Below, one piece after another: positions 1 to 8,401 of a stretch of 64,000 nt of DNA. This DNA comes from Xanthomonas campestris pv. badrii. GTDB lineage: Bacteria > Pseudomonadota > Gammaproteobacteria > Xanthomonadales > Xanthomonadaceae. How positions within the stretch are numbered: position 1 is the stretch's first letter; each line of letters begins with the position of its first letter. Under the pieces are notes generated by a model, which had not been told where the DNA came from, did no database searches, and was given only the letters and a program-made list of their open reading frames with translations. Where the stretch lies: positions 3,534,001 to 3,598,000 of the forward strand of contig NZ_CP051651.1 in the NCBI RefSeq assembly GCF_012848175.1, in the 5' to 3' direction. Both the position numbers and the translations under genes were made by a program.

Positions 1-78
1 TATCTGCAAGGTCTGCACGACCGCGCCGACGACGCGGCGGCCGCACAGCTGCCTGTCGCTTCGCCGGCACGCTCATGA
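1..78 (+). CDS. C-terminal end of a probable cytochrome c4 (partial)
   Basis: Only the last 25 codons are present, in frame 1, ending at a TGA at 76-78. The peptide contains YLQGL followed by a charged, Ala-rich tail. This fits the end of class I di-heme cytochromes c4, where an AAYLQGL-like helix closes the second domain. In Xanthomonas a cytochrome c4 gene normally precedes the dsbA pair found next here, so context supports the call. No heme-binding motif lies inside the window. The family call is an inference from a short tail and gene order. Confidence 0.5.
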   Translation, partial: YLQGLHDRADDAAAAQLPVASPARS

Positions 79-124
79 GGCCGGCAGGGTCATGAGCTAG
101 CCTGCGCCATTGCCTCACCCTGTC

Positions 125-156
125 ACGACGCCGGTCCCGCGACCGGCGTCGTCGTT
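125..156 (+). terminator. Rho-independent terminator after the cytochrome gene
   Basis: A perfect 11-bp inverted repeat (arms 125-135 and 142-152, 6-base loop) is followed by a short T-containing stretch at 154-157. It lies between the upstream stop codon and the dsbA start, so it probably ends upstream transcription. Confidence 0.6.
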
Positions 157-189
157 TCCCGCCTCCCCCTGCATCCCCACGGAGCCTGC

Positions 190-840
190 ATGAACCTGTT
201 TTCCCGTTTGTCCCTGCTGTTGTTGATCCTGGTGCCGCTGGCGGCCTGTGCCGCCGACAACAAGGCCGCGCCGGTCGAAGGCGAGGACTACACCCTGATC
301 GACGGCGGCCAGCCGTATGCACCGCTGGCCGGCAAGGTCGAAGTGGTGGAAGTGTTCGGCTATACCTGCCCGCACTGCGCGCATTTCGAGCCGGTGCTGG
401 AGGCCTGGGTCGCCAAGCAACCGTCCTACGTGCGCTTCACCCCGGTGCCGGCGGCGTTCGGCGGCTTCTGGGATGCCTTCGCGCGCGCCTACTTCACCGC
501 CGACATGCTGGGCGTGGCCAAGCGCAGCCATCGCGCCATGTTCGATGCCATCCACGAAAAGCAGAGCGTGCCGACCCAGAACGTCTCCCCGGACGAGCTG
601 GCCGTGTTCTACGCCGACTACGGCGTGCCGCAGCAGCGCTTCGTGGACACCTTCAAGAGCGAGGCGGTGGATGCCAGGCTCAAGGCCGCGCGCGAGTTCG
701 CGCTGCGCAGCAAGCTGCCGGGCACGCCGGCGCTGATCGTCAACGGGCGCTACCTGATCGGCGCGCGCAATTACCCGGACATGCTGAAGATTGCCGACTA
801 CCTGATCGCCCGCGAGCACGCCGGGCCGGCCAGGCGCTGA
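190..840 (+). CDS. dsbA: Thiol:disulfide interchange protein DsbA, lipoprotein form
   Basis: A 216-residue thioredoxin-fold oxidase that introduces disulfide bonds into exported proteins in the periplasm. The N-terminus has a hydrophobic signal with a lipobox-like LAAC ending at Cys20, so the mature protein may be membrane-anchored. The active site CPHC is at residues 60-63 in the context FGYTCPHC, and a cis-proline GTPAL motif lies near residue 180. The ATG at 190 is preceded by GGAG at 181-184. A second DsbA-like gene follows after 91 bases, so the two are probably co-transcribed. The family is clear; the lipoprotein state is inferred. Confidence 0.93.
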   Translation: MNLFSRLSLLLLILVPLAACAADNKAAPVEGEDYTLIDGGQPYAPLAGKVEVVEVFGYTCPHCAHFEPVLEAWVAKQPSYVRFTPVPAAFGGFWDAFARAYFTADMLGVAKRSHRAMFDAIHEKQSVPTQNVSPDELAVFYADYGVPQQRFVDTFKSEAVDARLKAAREFALRSKLPGTPALIVNGRYLIGARNYPDMLKIADYLIAREHAGPARR

Positions 841-931
841 ACCACGTAACCGTTACCGACGGCCGCCCGTGGCATCATGCGCCCCGCGGCCGCCCGGCCC
901 TTTCCTCGCCCCACGCTGGAGATTCCATCCG

Positions 932-1747
932 ATGAAGACCCGCTTCGCCCTGACGCTGATGGCGCTGCTCCCGATCCTGGTCGCCTGCAAGGCCCAGGAC
1001 GGCTCCTCCGACACCGCGCCCGCCACCGCCACGCCCGCTGCCGAGACAGCGCCCGCTCCGGCCGCTGCGACGCCAGCTGCCGATCCGGCGGATCCGCCCG
1101 CTGCTGGCGAAAGCGCCACCACGCCGCCGCCCGCCGCGCCCAGCGCCGCACCGCGCGCGCCGAACGGCCCCGAGCCGGTCGCCGGCACCGACTATCTGGA
1201 TATCGAAGGCGGCCAGCCGTACCAGCAGGCGGCCGGCAAGATCGAAGTGGCCGAGGTGTTCGGCTATGTCTGCCCGGCCTGCAACGCGTTCCAGCCGCTG
1301 ATCGGGCCATGGAAGGCCGGCCTGCCCTCGGACGTGCACTTCGTCTACGTGCCGGCGATGTTCGGTGGCCCGTGGGACGACTACGGCCGCGCCTTCTATG
1401 CCGCCGAAACGCTGGGCGTGCAGGAAAAGACCCACGAAGCGCTGTACAAAGCCATCCACGTCGACCAGACCCTCAAAGGAGAGCGCGGCAAGGATTCGGT
1501 GCAGGACATCGCCGCGTTCTACGCCAAGTACGGCGTGGACTCCAAGACCTTCATCGACACCATGAGCAGCTTCGGCGTGTCGGCCAAGACCAACCGCGCC
1601 AAGCAGTTCGCCACCCGCAGCAAGATCACCGGCACGCCGTCGCTGATCGTCAACGGCAAGTATCTGGTCAAGGGCCAGAGCTTCCCTGACATGCTGCGCA
1701 TCGCCGATCACCTGATCGCGCGCGAACGCGCCACGCTGGCCAAGTGA
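932..1747 (+). CDS. Second DsbA-family disulfide oxidoreductase, lipoprotein with Pro/Ala linker
   Basis: A 271-residue DsbA paralogue. The ATG at 932 gives a clean lipoprotein signal (LVAC, Cys19) and has GGAG just upstream at 918-921; an earlier in-frame start at 869 would put non-signal sequence in front. Residues 20-80 form a low-complexity Ala/Pro/Thr linker absent from the neighbouring copy. The thioredoxin domain follows, with CPAC at 114-117 rather than CPHC, and a GTPSL cis-proline loop. The changed dipeptide would be expected to shift redox potential. Tandem duplication with the upstream dsbA is evident from shared motifs such as GGQPY, FGY and VNGKYL. Confidence 0.9.
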   Translation: MKTRFALTLMALLPILVACKAQDGSSDTAPATATPAAETAPAPAAATPAADPADPPAAGESATTPPPAAPSAAPRAPNGPEPVAGTDYLDIEGGQPYQQAAGKIEVAEVFGYVCPACNAFQPLIGPWKAGLPSDVHFVYVPAMFGGPWDDYGRAFYAAETLGVQEKTHEALYKAIHVDQTLKGERGKDSVQDIAAFYAKYGVDSKTFIDTMSSFGVSAKTNRAKQFATRSKITGTPSLIVNGKYLVKGQSFPDMLRIADHLIARERATLAK

Positions 1748-1766
1748 GCCGGGCGTTCGCCATCCC

Positions 1767-2534
1767 GTGAACGCATCGGATTCGCGCACCCTGCGGGTGC
1801 TGACCGCCAACATCCAGGCCGGCTCCAGCACCCGCCGTTACAGCGATTACGTGACCCGCAGCTGGTCGCATGCGTTGCCGCTGGGCGCAAAGCGCACCAG
1901 CCTGGACAGCATCGCCAAGCTGGCCGGCGACCGCGACATCGTCGGCCTGCAGGAGGCCGACCCGGGCAGCCTGCGCTCGGGCTTCACCAACCAGACCCAC
2001 TATCTGGCCGAGCGCGCCGGCTTCCACTACTGGAGCCATCAGCCCAACCGCCGCATGGGCGGGGTGGCTTCCAGCGCCAATGGCCTGCTGAGCAAGCTGG
2101 AGCCGCTGGAAGTGCAGGACCATGCCCTGCCCGGCCGCATCGGCGGGCGCGGCATCCTGCTGGCCAAGTTCGGGCAGGGCCGCGACGGCCTGGCCGTGGC
2201 AGTGGCGCATCTGTCGCTGGGCGCCAACTCGCGCATGGCGCAGCTGGCCTTCATTGCCGAACTATTGTCCGAGCATCCCAACGTGATGTTGATGGGCGAC
2301 TTCAACTGCGTGGCCGACCGGCCGGAAATGCAGGCGTTGTATCGGCATACGCGATTGCAGCCACCGAGCTGCGTGGTGCACACCTTCCCGAGCTGGCGCC
2401 CGGACCGGGCGATCGACCATATCCTGGTCAGCGACAGCCTGGCGATCGAACACACCGAAGCGATTCCTGCCGCGTTCTCCGATCACCTGGCAGTCGGCAT
2501 GGATATCCGCGTTCCGCTGCAGTTGCTGCGCTAG
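1767..2534 (+). CDS. Endonuclease/exonuclease/phosphatase family hydrolase
   Basis: A 255-residue protein of the metal-dependent EEP fold (DNase I/APE1/phosphodiesterase superfamily). Visible family motifs are TANIQ near the N-terminus, GLQEAD with the metal-binding Glu, VAHLSLG, GDFNCV, and a C-terminal SDHLAV containing the catalytic Asp-His pair. Translation starts at a GTG 17 bases after the dsbA-paralogue stop, so it is probably the last gene of that operon. There is no signal peptide. The substrate cannot be deduced; nucleases, sphingomyelinase-like enzymes and inositol phosphatases share this fold. Confidence 0.85.
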   Translation: MNASDSRTLRVLTANIQAGSSTRRYSDYVTRSWSHALPLGAKRTSLDSIAKLAGDRDIVGLQEADPGSLRSGFTNQTHYLAERAGFHYWSHQPNRRMGGVASSANGLLSKLEPLEVQDHALPGRIGGRGILLAKFGQGRDGLAVAVAHLSLGANSRMAQLAFIAELLSEHPNVMLMGDFNCVADRPEMQALYRHTRLQPPSCVVHTFPSWRPDRAIDHILVSDSLAIEHTEAIPAAFSDHLAVGMDIRVPLQLLR

Positions 2535-2593
2535 CGCACGCAAACTGCCGACCGGTTCGCAGCGGCGAACTCGACCGACGACACCCCCTAGAC

Positions 2594-2623
2594 ACCGCCC
2601 GTGCGATAACGCAGGCGGTTTTT
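2594..2623 (+). terminator. Rho-independent terminator upstream of betT
   Basis: A hairpin with arms ACCGCC (2594-2599) and GGCGGT (2614-2619), an inner TGCG/CGCA pair around an ATAA loop, and a T run to 2623. It closes the dsbA/EEP transcription unit and separates it from the choline genes. Confidence 0.75.
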
Positions 2624-2668
2624 CGTTGGGAGCACGTCACGTGGCACGCATCCTATGAGTGCGTCGAT

Positions 2669-4648
2669 ATGAGTGCGGTCGAACCGCAGCCGTTGCCGGT
2701 GCGCACCTTGCGGCCGGTGTTCTCGCTGGCGGCGACGGTGGTGTGCACATTCGCCTTGCTGGTTGCGCTGTTTCCGCTGGATGCAGGCCGTGTGCTGCTG
2801 GATGCGCAGACCTGGGCCTCGCGCAATGTCGGCTGGTATTACCTGCTGGAGATGACGCTGTATCTGCTGTTTGTGCTGGGCACCGCGCTGTCCAGCTACG
2901 GCAACATCAAGCTCGGCGCCGATCACGACGAGCCGGAATTCAGCTATCTCTCGTGGGCCGGCATGCTGTTCGCCGCCGGCATCAGCATCACGCTGTTCTT
3001 CTTCTGCGTCTCCGAACCGCTGACCCACTATCTACAACCGCCACAAGGCGGTACCGGCAGTGGCGAAGCGTCCGCACGCCAGGCGATGCAGCTGCTCTTC
3101 CTGCATTGGGGCCTGCATGGCTGGGGCGTGTTTGCGCTGGCGGCGATGGCGCTGGCGTATTTCGCCTTCCGGCATAACCTGCCGCTGGCCCTGCGCTCGG
3201 CGCTGTATCCGCTGATCGGCAAGCGCATCAACGGACCGATCGGTTACACCGTGGATGCACTGGGCATCGTGGCAACGGTGTTCGGCATCGGTGCGGACAT
3301 GGGCTTTGGCGTGCTGCATCTCAACGCCGGGCTGAGCACCTTGTTCGATGTGCCGCATACGCACTGGGTGCAGGTCGCGTTGATCGTGGCAATGATGGGC
3401 GCGGCTATTGTGGTCGCGGTGTCGGGCGTTGAAAAAGGCGTACGCTGGATGTCGGACATCAACATGCTGCTGGCGATCGCGCTGCTGCTGTTCATGCTGT
3501 TCGCCGGGCCAACCCAATACCTGCTCAACGCCTTGATGCAGAACCTCGGCGACTACCTGGGCAGCGTGGTCGGCAAGAGTTTCGACGTCTACGCCTATGG
3601 CGGACGCGCCGACTGGCTGGGCAACTGGACGGTGTTCTATTGGGCCTGGTGGATCGGCTGGGCCCCATTCGTCGGCCTGTTCATCGCGCGCATCTCGCGC
3701 GGCCGCACCATTCGCGAATTCGTGCTGGGCGTGTTGCTGATCCCGCTGGGATTCACCCTGGCGTGGCTGTCGATCTTCGGCAATAGCGCGCTGGATCAGT
3801 TGCTGCACCATGGCCAGGACGCATGGGCGCAACAGGCCATCGATGCGCCGCAGACGGTGCTGTACTCACTGCTGCAAAGCTACCCGTGGAGCCGCACCGT
3901 GATCACGGTGACGGTGGCGATCAGCTTCGTGTTCTTCGTCACCTCGGCCGACTCCGGCACCGTGGTGCTGTCCACGCTGTCCTCGCATGGCGGCGAGCCG
4001 CACGACGACGGCCCGCGCTGGCTGCGCGTGTTCTGGGGCGTGCTCACCGCCGTGGTCACTGCAGGGTTGCTGCTGGCCGGCAGCATGGATGCGCTGAAAT
4101 CTGCGGTGGTGCTGGCTTCGCTGCCATTCTCCGCAGTGCTGCTGCTGATGGCATGGGGCCTGTCACGCGCTTTGAGCGAGGAATCGCAGCGCAAACGTGC
4201 GCAGCTCTACAGCCCCAGCCCGCTCATCGGGCAATCGCGCCATCACGGCGGCTGGCGTCAGCGCCTGGGCCAGGCGATGCACTTCCCGGCGCGCGATGAG
4301 GTCTACCGCTTCATGCACGACCAGGTGCGCCCGGCGATCGAGGCGGTGACCACGCAATTGCGGCAAGAAGGCTGGAACGTCAGCAGCCGGATCGACGACG
4401 GCGACATGGAGATCAGCGTCGATCACGGCGAACAACAAGGCTTCCGCTACCAGGTAGTGATGCGCGGCTACCTCACCCCGTCGTTCGCCGCGCAGCGCTT
4501 GCGCAACCAGCGCTACTACCGCGCCGAAGTCTATCTGTACGAAGGCAGCCAGGACTACGACCTGGTGGGCTACAGCCGCGAACAAATCATCAACGACATC
4601 ATCGATCAATACGAGCGTCACCTGCAGTTCCTGCACCTCACGCGCTGA
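2669..4648 (+). CDS. betT: BCCT-family choline transporter BetT
   Basis: A 659-residue inner-membrane transporter of the betaine/choline/carnitine family with about 12 hydrophobic segments. The aromatic-rich WAWWIGW signature lies at residues 325-331, followed by the conserved [14 protein letters not shown]. After the membrane part, residues of about 530-659 form a hydrophilic cytoplasmic tail (RDEVYRFM to the C-terminus) characteristic of the long BetT type, where it is involved in osmotic control. The following betB and betA make choline the likely substrate. The start at 2669 was chosen because the ATG at 2655 runs into a stop after five codons. Confidence 0.93.
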   Translation: MSAVEPQPLPVRTLRPVFSLAATVVCTFALLVALFPLDAGRVLLDAQTWASRNVGWYYLLEMTLYLLFVLGTALSSYGNIKLGADHDEPEFSYLSWAGMLFAAGISITLFFFCVSEPLTHYLQPPQGGTGSGEASARQAMQLLFLHWGLHGWGVFALAAMALAYFAFRHNLPLALRSALYPLIGKRINGPIGYTVDALGIVATVFGIGADMGFGVLHLNAGLSTLFDVPHTHWVQVALIVAMMGAAIVVAVSGVEKGVRWMSDINMLLAIALLLFMLFAGPTQYLLNALMQNLGDYLGSVVGKSFDVYAYGGRADWLGNWTVFYWAWWIGWAPFVGLFIARISRGRTIREFVLGVLLIPLGFTLAWLSIFGNSALDQLLHHGQDAWAQQAIDAPQTVLYSLLQSYPWSRTVITVTVAISFVFFVTSADSGTVVLSTLSSHGGEPHDDGPRWLRVFWGVLTAVVTAGLLLAGSMDALKSAVVLASLPFSAVLLLMAWGLSRALSEESQRKRAQLYSPSPLIGQSRHHGGWRQRLGQAMHFPARDEVYRFMHDQVRPAIEAVTTQLRQEGWNVSSRIDDGDMEISVDHGEQQGFRYQVVMRGYLTPSFAAQRLRNQRYYRAEVYLYEGSQDYDLVGYSREQIINDIIDQYERHLQFLHLTR

Positions 4649-4673
4649 GCTGCCGCGCTGCGGCGACCGTCCC

Positions 4674-4680
4674 AAGGAGG
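4674..4680 (+). promoter_or_regulatory. Strong ribosome binding site of betB
   Basis: AAGGAGG, a near-perfect anti-SD match, lies 6 bases before the betB ATG at 4687 in the short betT-betB gap, fixing that start and suggesting high translation. Confidence 0.8.
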
Positions 4681-4686
4681 TTTGTC

Positions 4687-6159
4687 ATGCCACGTTTCCC
4701 CGACCAGCTGCTGTACATCGGCGGCCGCCCTGTTCCCGCCCGCGGCGGCCATACATTGGAAGTCATCAACCCCGCCACCGGCGCGGTGCTGGCCAACGTG
4801 CACAATGCTGGCGCCGACGATCTGGACGCCGCGGTCGACAGTGCCAAGGCCGGCCAACGTGTGTGGGCCGCGCTGACCACGGTGGAACGCTCGCGCATCC
4901 TGCTGCGCGCGGTGGCGCTGCTGCGCGAGCGCAACGATGCGCTGGCCGAGCTGGAGACGCTCAACACCGGCAAGCCGCTGAGCGAAACGCGCAGCGTGGA
5001 CGTGGTGACCGGTGCCGATGTACTGGAGTATTACGCCGGCGTCGCGCAGGCATTGCAGGGTGCACAGGTCCCGCTGCGCGAAGGCAGCTTCTTCTACACC
5101 CGGCACGAGCCGCTGGGGGTGGTCGGTGCGATCGGCGCGTGGAACTACCCGATCCAGATCGCATTGTGGAAGGCCGCACCGGCATTGGCCGCTGGCAACG
5201 CCATGATCTTCAAGCCCAGCGAAGTCACTCCGCTCACTGCACTCAAACTGGCCGAGCTGTTCACCGAAGCGGGCCTGCCCGATGGCGTGTTCAACGTACT
5301 GCCCGGCGACGGCGCCAGCGTAGGCACTGCGCTCACCGAGCATCCGCAGATCGAGAAGATCAGCTTCACCGGTGGCACCGCGACCGGGCGCAAGGTGATG
5401 GCCAGCGCATCGAGTTCGTCGTTGAAAGACGTGACCATGGAACTGGGTGGCAAATCGCCGCTGATCGTCTGTGCCGATGCGGATCTGGACCTGGCTGCCG
5501 ACATCGCGATGATGGCCAACTTCTACAGCTCCGGGCAGGTCTGCACCAATGGCACCCGGGTGTTCGTGCCACGGGCGCTGCGCACCGCCTTCGAAGCGCG
5601 GCTGCTGGCACGCGTACAACGCATCCATATCGGCGACCCGCTGGATGAGCGCACCACCTTCGGCCCGATGGTCAGCGCCGCGCACATGCAGCGCGTGCTG
5701 GACTACATCGAACAGGGCAAGGCCGAGGGTGCACGCCTGCTGTGCGGTGGGCAGCGCCTGCGCGACGGCGCGTTGGCACAGGGCTATTACGTGGCGCCGA
5801 CGATCTTCAGCGACTGCAGCGATGTCATGACCATCGTGCGCGAAGAAATCTTCGGGCCGGTGCTGAGCCTGCTCACCTACGACGACGAAGACGAAGCGGT
5901 GACCCGTGCCAATGCGACCAGCTACGGGTTGGCTGCCGGTGTGGTCACGCCCGATCTGGCGCGTGCGCACCGGCTGATCCATCGCCTGGAAGCAGGCATC
6001 TGCTGGATCAACACCTGGGGCGAGTCGCCCGCACCGATGCCGGTAGGTGGCTACAAGCAATCGGGCGTGGGTCGCGAGAACGGGCTGGCCACCTTGCAGG
6101 CCTATACGCGCACCAAGTCGGTTCAGGTCGAACTGGAACGCTACGCGTCGGTGTTCTGA
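4687..6159 (+). CDS. betB: Betaine-aldehyde dehydrogenase
   Basis: A 490-residue NAD(P)-dependent aldehyde dehydrogenase that oxidises betaine aldehyde to glycine betaine. Catalytic residues sit at the positions known for the bacterial BetB family: Glu252 in MELGGKSP and Cys286 in SSGQVCTNG. The length matches E. coli BetB. It is 38 bases downstream of betT and upstream of betA, so this is the second step of choline-to-betaine conversion. The betI repressor gene that usually sits beside betB in enterics and pseudomonads is missing. Confidence 0.96.
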   Translation: MPRFPDQLLYIGGRPVPARGGHTLEVINPATGAVLANVHNAGADDLDAAVDSAKAGQRVWAALTTVERSRILLRAVALLRERNDALAELETLNTGKPLSETRSVDVVTGADVLEYYAGVAQALQGAQVPLREGSFFYTRHEPLGVVGAIGAWNYPIQIALWKAAPALAAGNAMIFKPSEVTPLTALKLAELFTEAGLPDGVFNVLPGDGASVGTALTEHPQIEKISFTGGTATGRKVMASASSSSLKDVTMELGGKSPLIVCADADLDLAADIAMMANFYSSGQVCTNGTRVFVPRALRTAFEARLLARVQRIHIGDPLDERTTFGPMVSAAHMQRVLDYIEQGKAEGARLLCGGQRLRDGALAQGYYVAPTIFSDCSDVMTIVREEIFGPVLSLLTYDDEDEAVTRANATSYGLAAGVVTPDLARAHRLIHRLEAGICWINTWGESPAPMPVGGYKQSGVGRENGLATLQAYTRTKSVQVELERYASVF

Positions 6160-6308
6160 GCGGCCGACGCTGCAATGCACGCCAATCCCTCGATGCGTGC
6201 GTTGCTCCCTACACACGCACTGCGCGCACCACCACATCGGCGCGTCAAGAACAGCGACCGCGCAGCGCCTCGACTGCCGCTGCACCGCTCACGCATCAGG
6301 AGACCACC

Positions 6309-7979
6309 ATGCAACGCGAATACGACTACATCATCATCGGCGCCGGCTCGGCAGGCAATGTGCTGGCTGCACGTCTGACCGAAGACCCGGGCGTGACGGT
6401 GCTCTTGCTCGAAGCCGGCGGGCCGGATTACCGGCTGGATTTCCGCACCCAGATGCCGGCCGCGCTGGCGTTTCCGCTGCAGGGCCGCCGCTACAACTGG
6501 GCCTATGAAACCGAGCCGGAGCCGCACATGGACAACCGCCGCATGGAATGCGGGCGCGGCAAGGGCCTGGGCGGTTCGTCGCTGATCAACGGCATGTGCT
6601 ACATCCGCGGCAATGCGCTCGATTTCGATCACTGGGCCAAGCGCCCGGGGCTGGAAGACTGGAGCTACCGCGATGTGCTGCCGTACTTTCGCAAGGCCGA
6701 GACACGCGACATCGGCGCCAATGACTATCACGGCGGCGATGGCCCGGTGAGCGTGGCCACGCCGAAGAACGACAACAACGTGCTGTTCCACGCCATGGTC
6801 GATGCCGGCGTGCAGGCCGGCTACCCGCGTACCGACGATCTCAACGGCTACCAGCAGGAAGGCTTCGGGCCGATGGACCGCACCGTGACGCCACGCGGAC
6901 GCCGTGCGAGTACCGCGCGCGGCTATCTGGACATGGCCAAGCCGCGCGATGGCCTGCATATCGTCACCCATGCCACCACCGACCGCATCCTGTTTGCCGG
7001 CAAGCGCGCCATCGGTGTGCATTATCTGGTGGGCAACAGCAGCGAGGGCATCGATGCGCATGCGCGCCGCGAAGTGCTGGTGTGTGCGGGCGCCATCGCC
7101 TCACCGCAGCTGCTGCAGCGCTCCGGCGTGGGTGCGCCGGGCCTGCTGCGCGCACTCGACGTGCAGCTGGTGCACGACCTGCCCGGCGTCGGCCAGAACC
7201 TGCAGGATCATCTGGAGGTCTATATCCAGTACGCCTGCACCAAGCCGGTCTCGCTGTACCCGGCCTTGCAGTGGTGGAACCAGCCTGCGATTGGCGCCGA
7301 GTGGCTGTTCGCCGGCACCGGCACCGGCGCCAGCAATCAGTTCGAAGCCGGCGGCTTCATCCGCACGCGCGAGCAGTTCGAGTGGCCCAACATCCAGTAC
7401 CACTTCCTGCCCGTCGCCATCAATTACAACGGCAGCAATGCAGTGAAGGAACATGGCTTCCAGGCGCACGTGGGCTCGATGCGCACGCCCAGCCGCGGCC
7501 GCGTGCACGCCAAGTCGCGCGACCCGCACCAGCACCCGTCGATCCTGTTCAACTACCAGTCCACCGACCAGGACTGGCAGGAATTCCGCGACGCGATCCG
7601 CATCACCCGCGAAATCATCGCCCAGCCCGCACTCGATGCGTATCGTGGGCGCGAGATCAGCCCCAGTGCCGATTGCAAGACCGACGCCGAGCTGGACGCA
7701 TTCGTGCGCGCGCGCGCGGAAACCGCATACCACCCATCGTGCTCGTGCGCGATGGGCACCGACGACATGGCCGTAGTGGATGGACAAGGCCGCGTGCATG
7801 GCATGGAAGGCCTGCGTGTCATCGACGCCTCGATCATGCCACGCATCATCACCGGCAACCTCAACGCCACCACCATCATGATTGCGGAGAAGATCGCCGA
7901 CCGGATGCGTGGCCGCACGCCACTGCCGCGCAGCACGGCCGACTACTACGTGGCCGGCGATGCGCCTGTGCGCGGGTGA
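6309..7979 (+). CDS. betA: Choline dehydrogenase (GMC oxidoreductase)
   Basis: A 556-residue FAD-dependent enzyme oxidising choline to betaine aldehyde, usually membrane-associated and feeding the respiratory chain. The N-terminus carries the dinucleotide-binding [18 protein letters not shown] signature 1 ([15 protein letters not shown]) and signature 2 ([15 protein letters not shown]) are both present, and a C-terminal HPSCSCAMG provides the active-site His. The ATG at 6309 is preceded by AGGAGA at 6298-6303; a longer open frame starting further left overlaps betB and is not credible. It is the last gene of the betTBA cassette. Confidence 0.95.
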   Translation: MQREYDYIIIGAGSAGNVLAARLTEDPGVTVLLLEAGGPDYRLDFRTQMPAALAFPLQGRRYNWAYETEPEPHMDNRRMECGRGKGLGGSSLINGMCYIRGNALDFDHWAKRPGLEDWSYRDVLPYFRKAETRDIGANDYHGGDGPVSVATPKNDNNVLFHAMVDAGVQAGYPRTDDLNGYQQEGFGPMDRTVTPRGRRASTARGYLDMAKPRDGLHIVTHATTDRILFAGKRAIGVHYLVGNSSEGIDAHARREVLVCAGAIASPQLLQRSGVGAPGLLRALDVQLVHDLPGVGQNLQDHLEVYIQYACTKPVSLYPALQWWNQPAIGAEWLFAGTGTGASNQFEAGGFIRTREQFEWPNIQYHFLPVAINYNGSNAVKEHGFQAHVGSMRTPSRGRVHAKSRDPHQHPSILFNYQSTDQDWQEFRDAIRITREIIAQPALDAYRGREISPSADCKTDAELDAFVRARAETAYHPSCSCAMGTDDMAVVDGQGRVHGMEGLRVIDASIMPRIITGNLNATTIMIAEKIADRMRGRTPLPRSTADYYVAGDAPVRG

Positions 7980-8029
7980 TGCTGGAAAACGCGGTGCGCC
8001 ACCCTGGCCGAGTGCGCGGCGCCCTCACG

Positions 8030-8340
8030 CTCGCGGGACACGCCGCACGTACATCCTTGGAAGGCTCGGCGGCGGCATCCATGCCGCCACACGGTCCCAC
8101 AATCGGCGAGGACACCGCGCCAAAGAGTTTTCAGGTGTTTATTGAAAGCCTGTCTTCTGATCTCGTTGCGTTGCCGAGCGGATCCGACGCGCCCTGACCG
8201 AACAACGCACATCATGCATTGCTTGAAACATGCACACCGACCATCCTCGTTGGTCATTGCCCACTCACCTTCGCGGGCTCTTACGCGCATGGATGCCGCG
8301 TAAGCGCCTACACGGATGTACTTGCGGCGTGTCCCGCGAG
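8030..8340. repeat. Inverted pair of dispersed Xanthomonas-type intergenic repeats
   Basis: The 422-base gap between betA and the TonB receptor holds no gene but contains two copies of one element in opposite orientation. The copies share a 27-base core (8030-8056 and 8314-8340, one mismatch) beginning CTCGCGGGACACGCC. Each is followed inwards by its own hairpin: arms 8071-8078/8081-8088 in the left copy and 8281-8287/8297-8303 in the right. This looks like a dispersed repeat of the kind common between Xanthomonas genes. It may act as a bidirectional transcript end between the convergent genes. Confidence 0.75.
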
Positions 8341-8401
8341 GGTGGGCGGGCAAGCCACAGATCAGCCGCTCTCCGCTTTATGACCGACCCGACATGATGG
8401 A

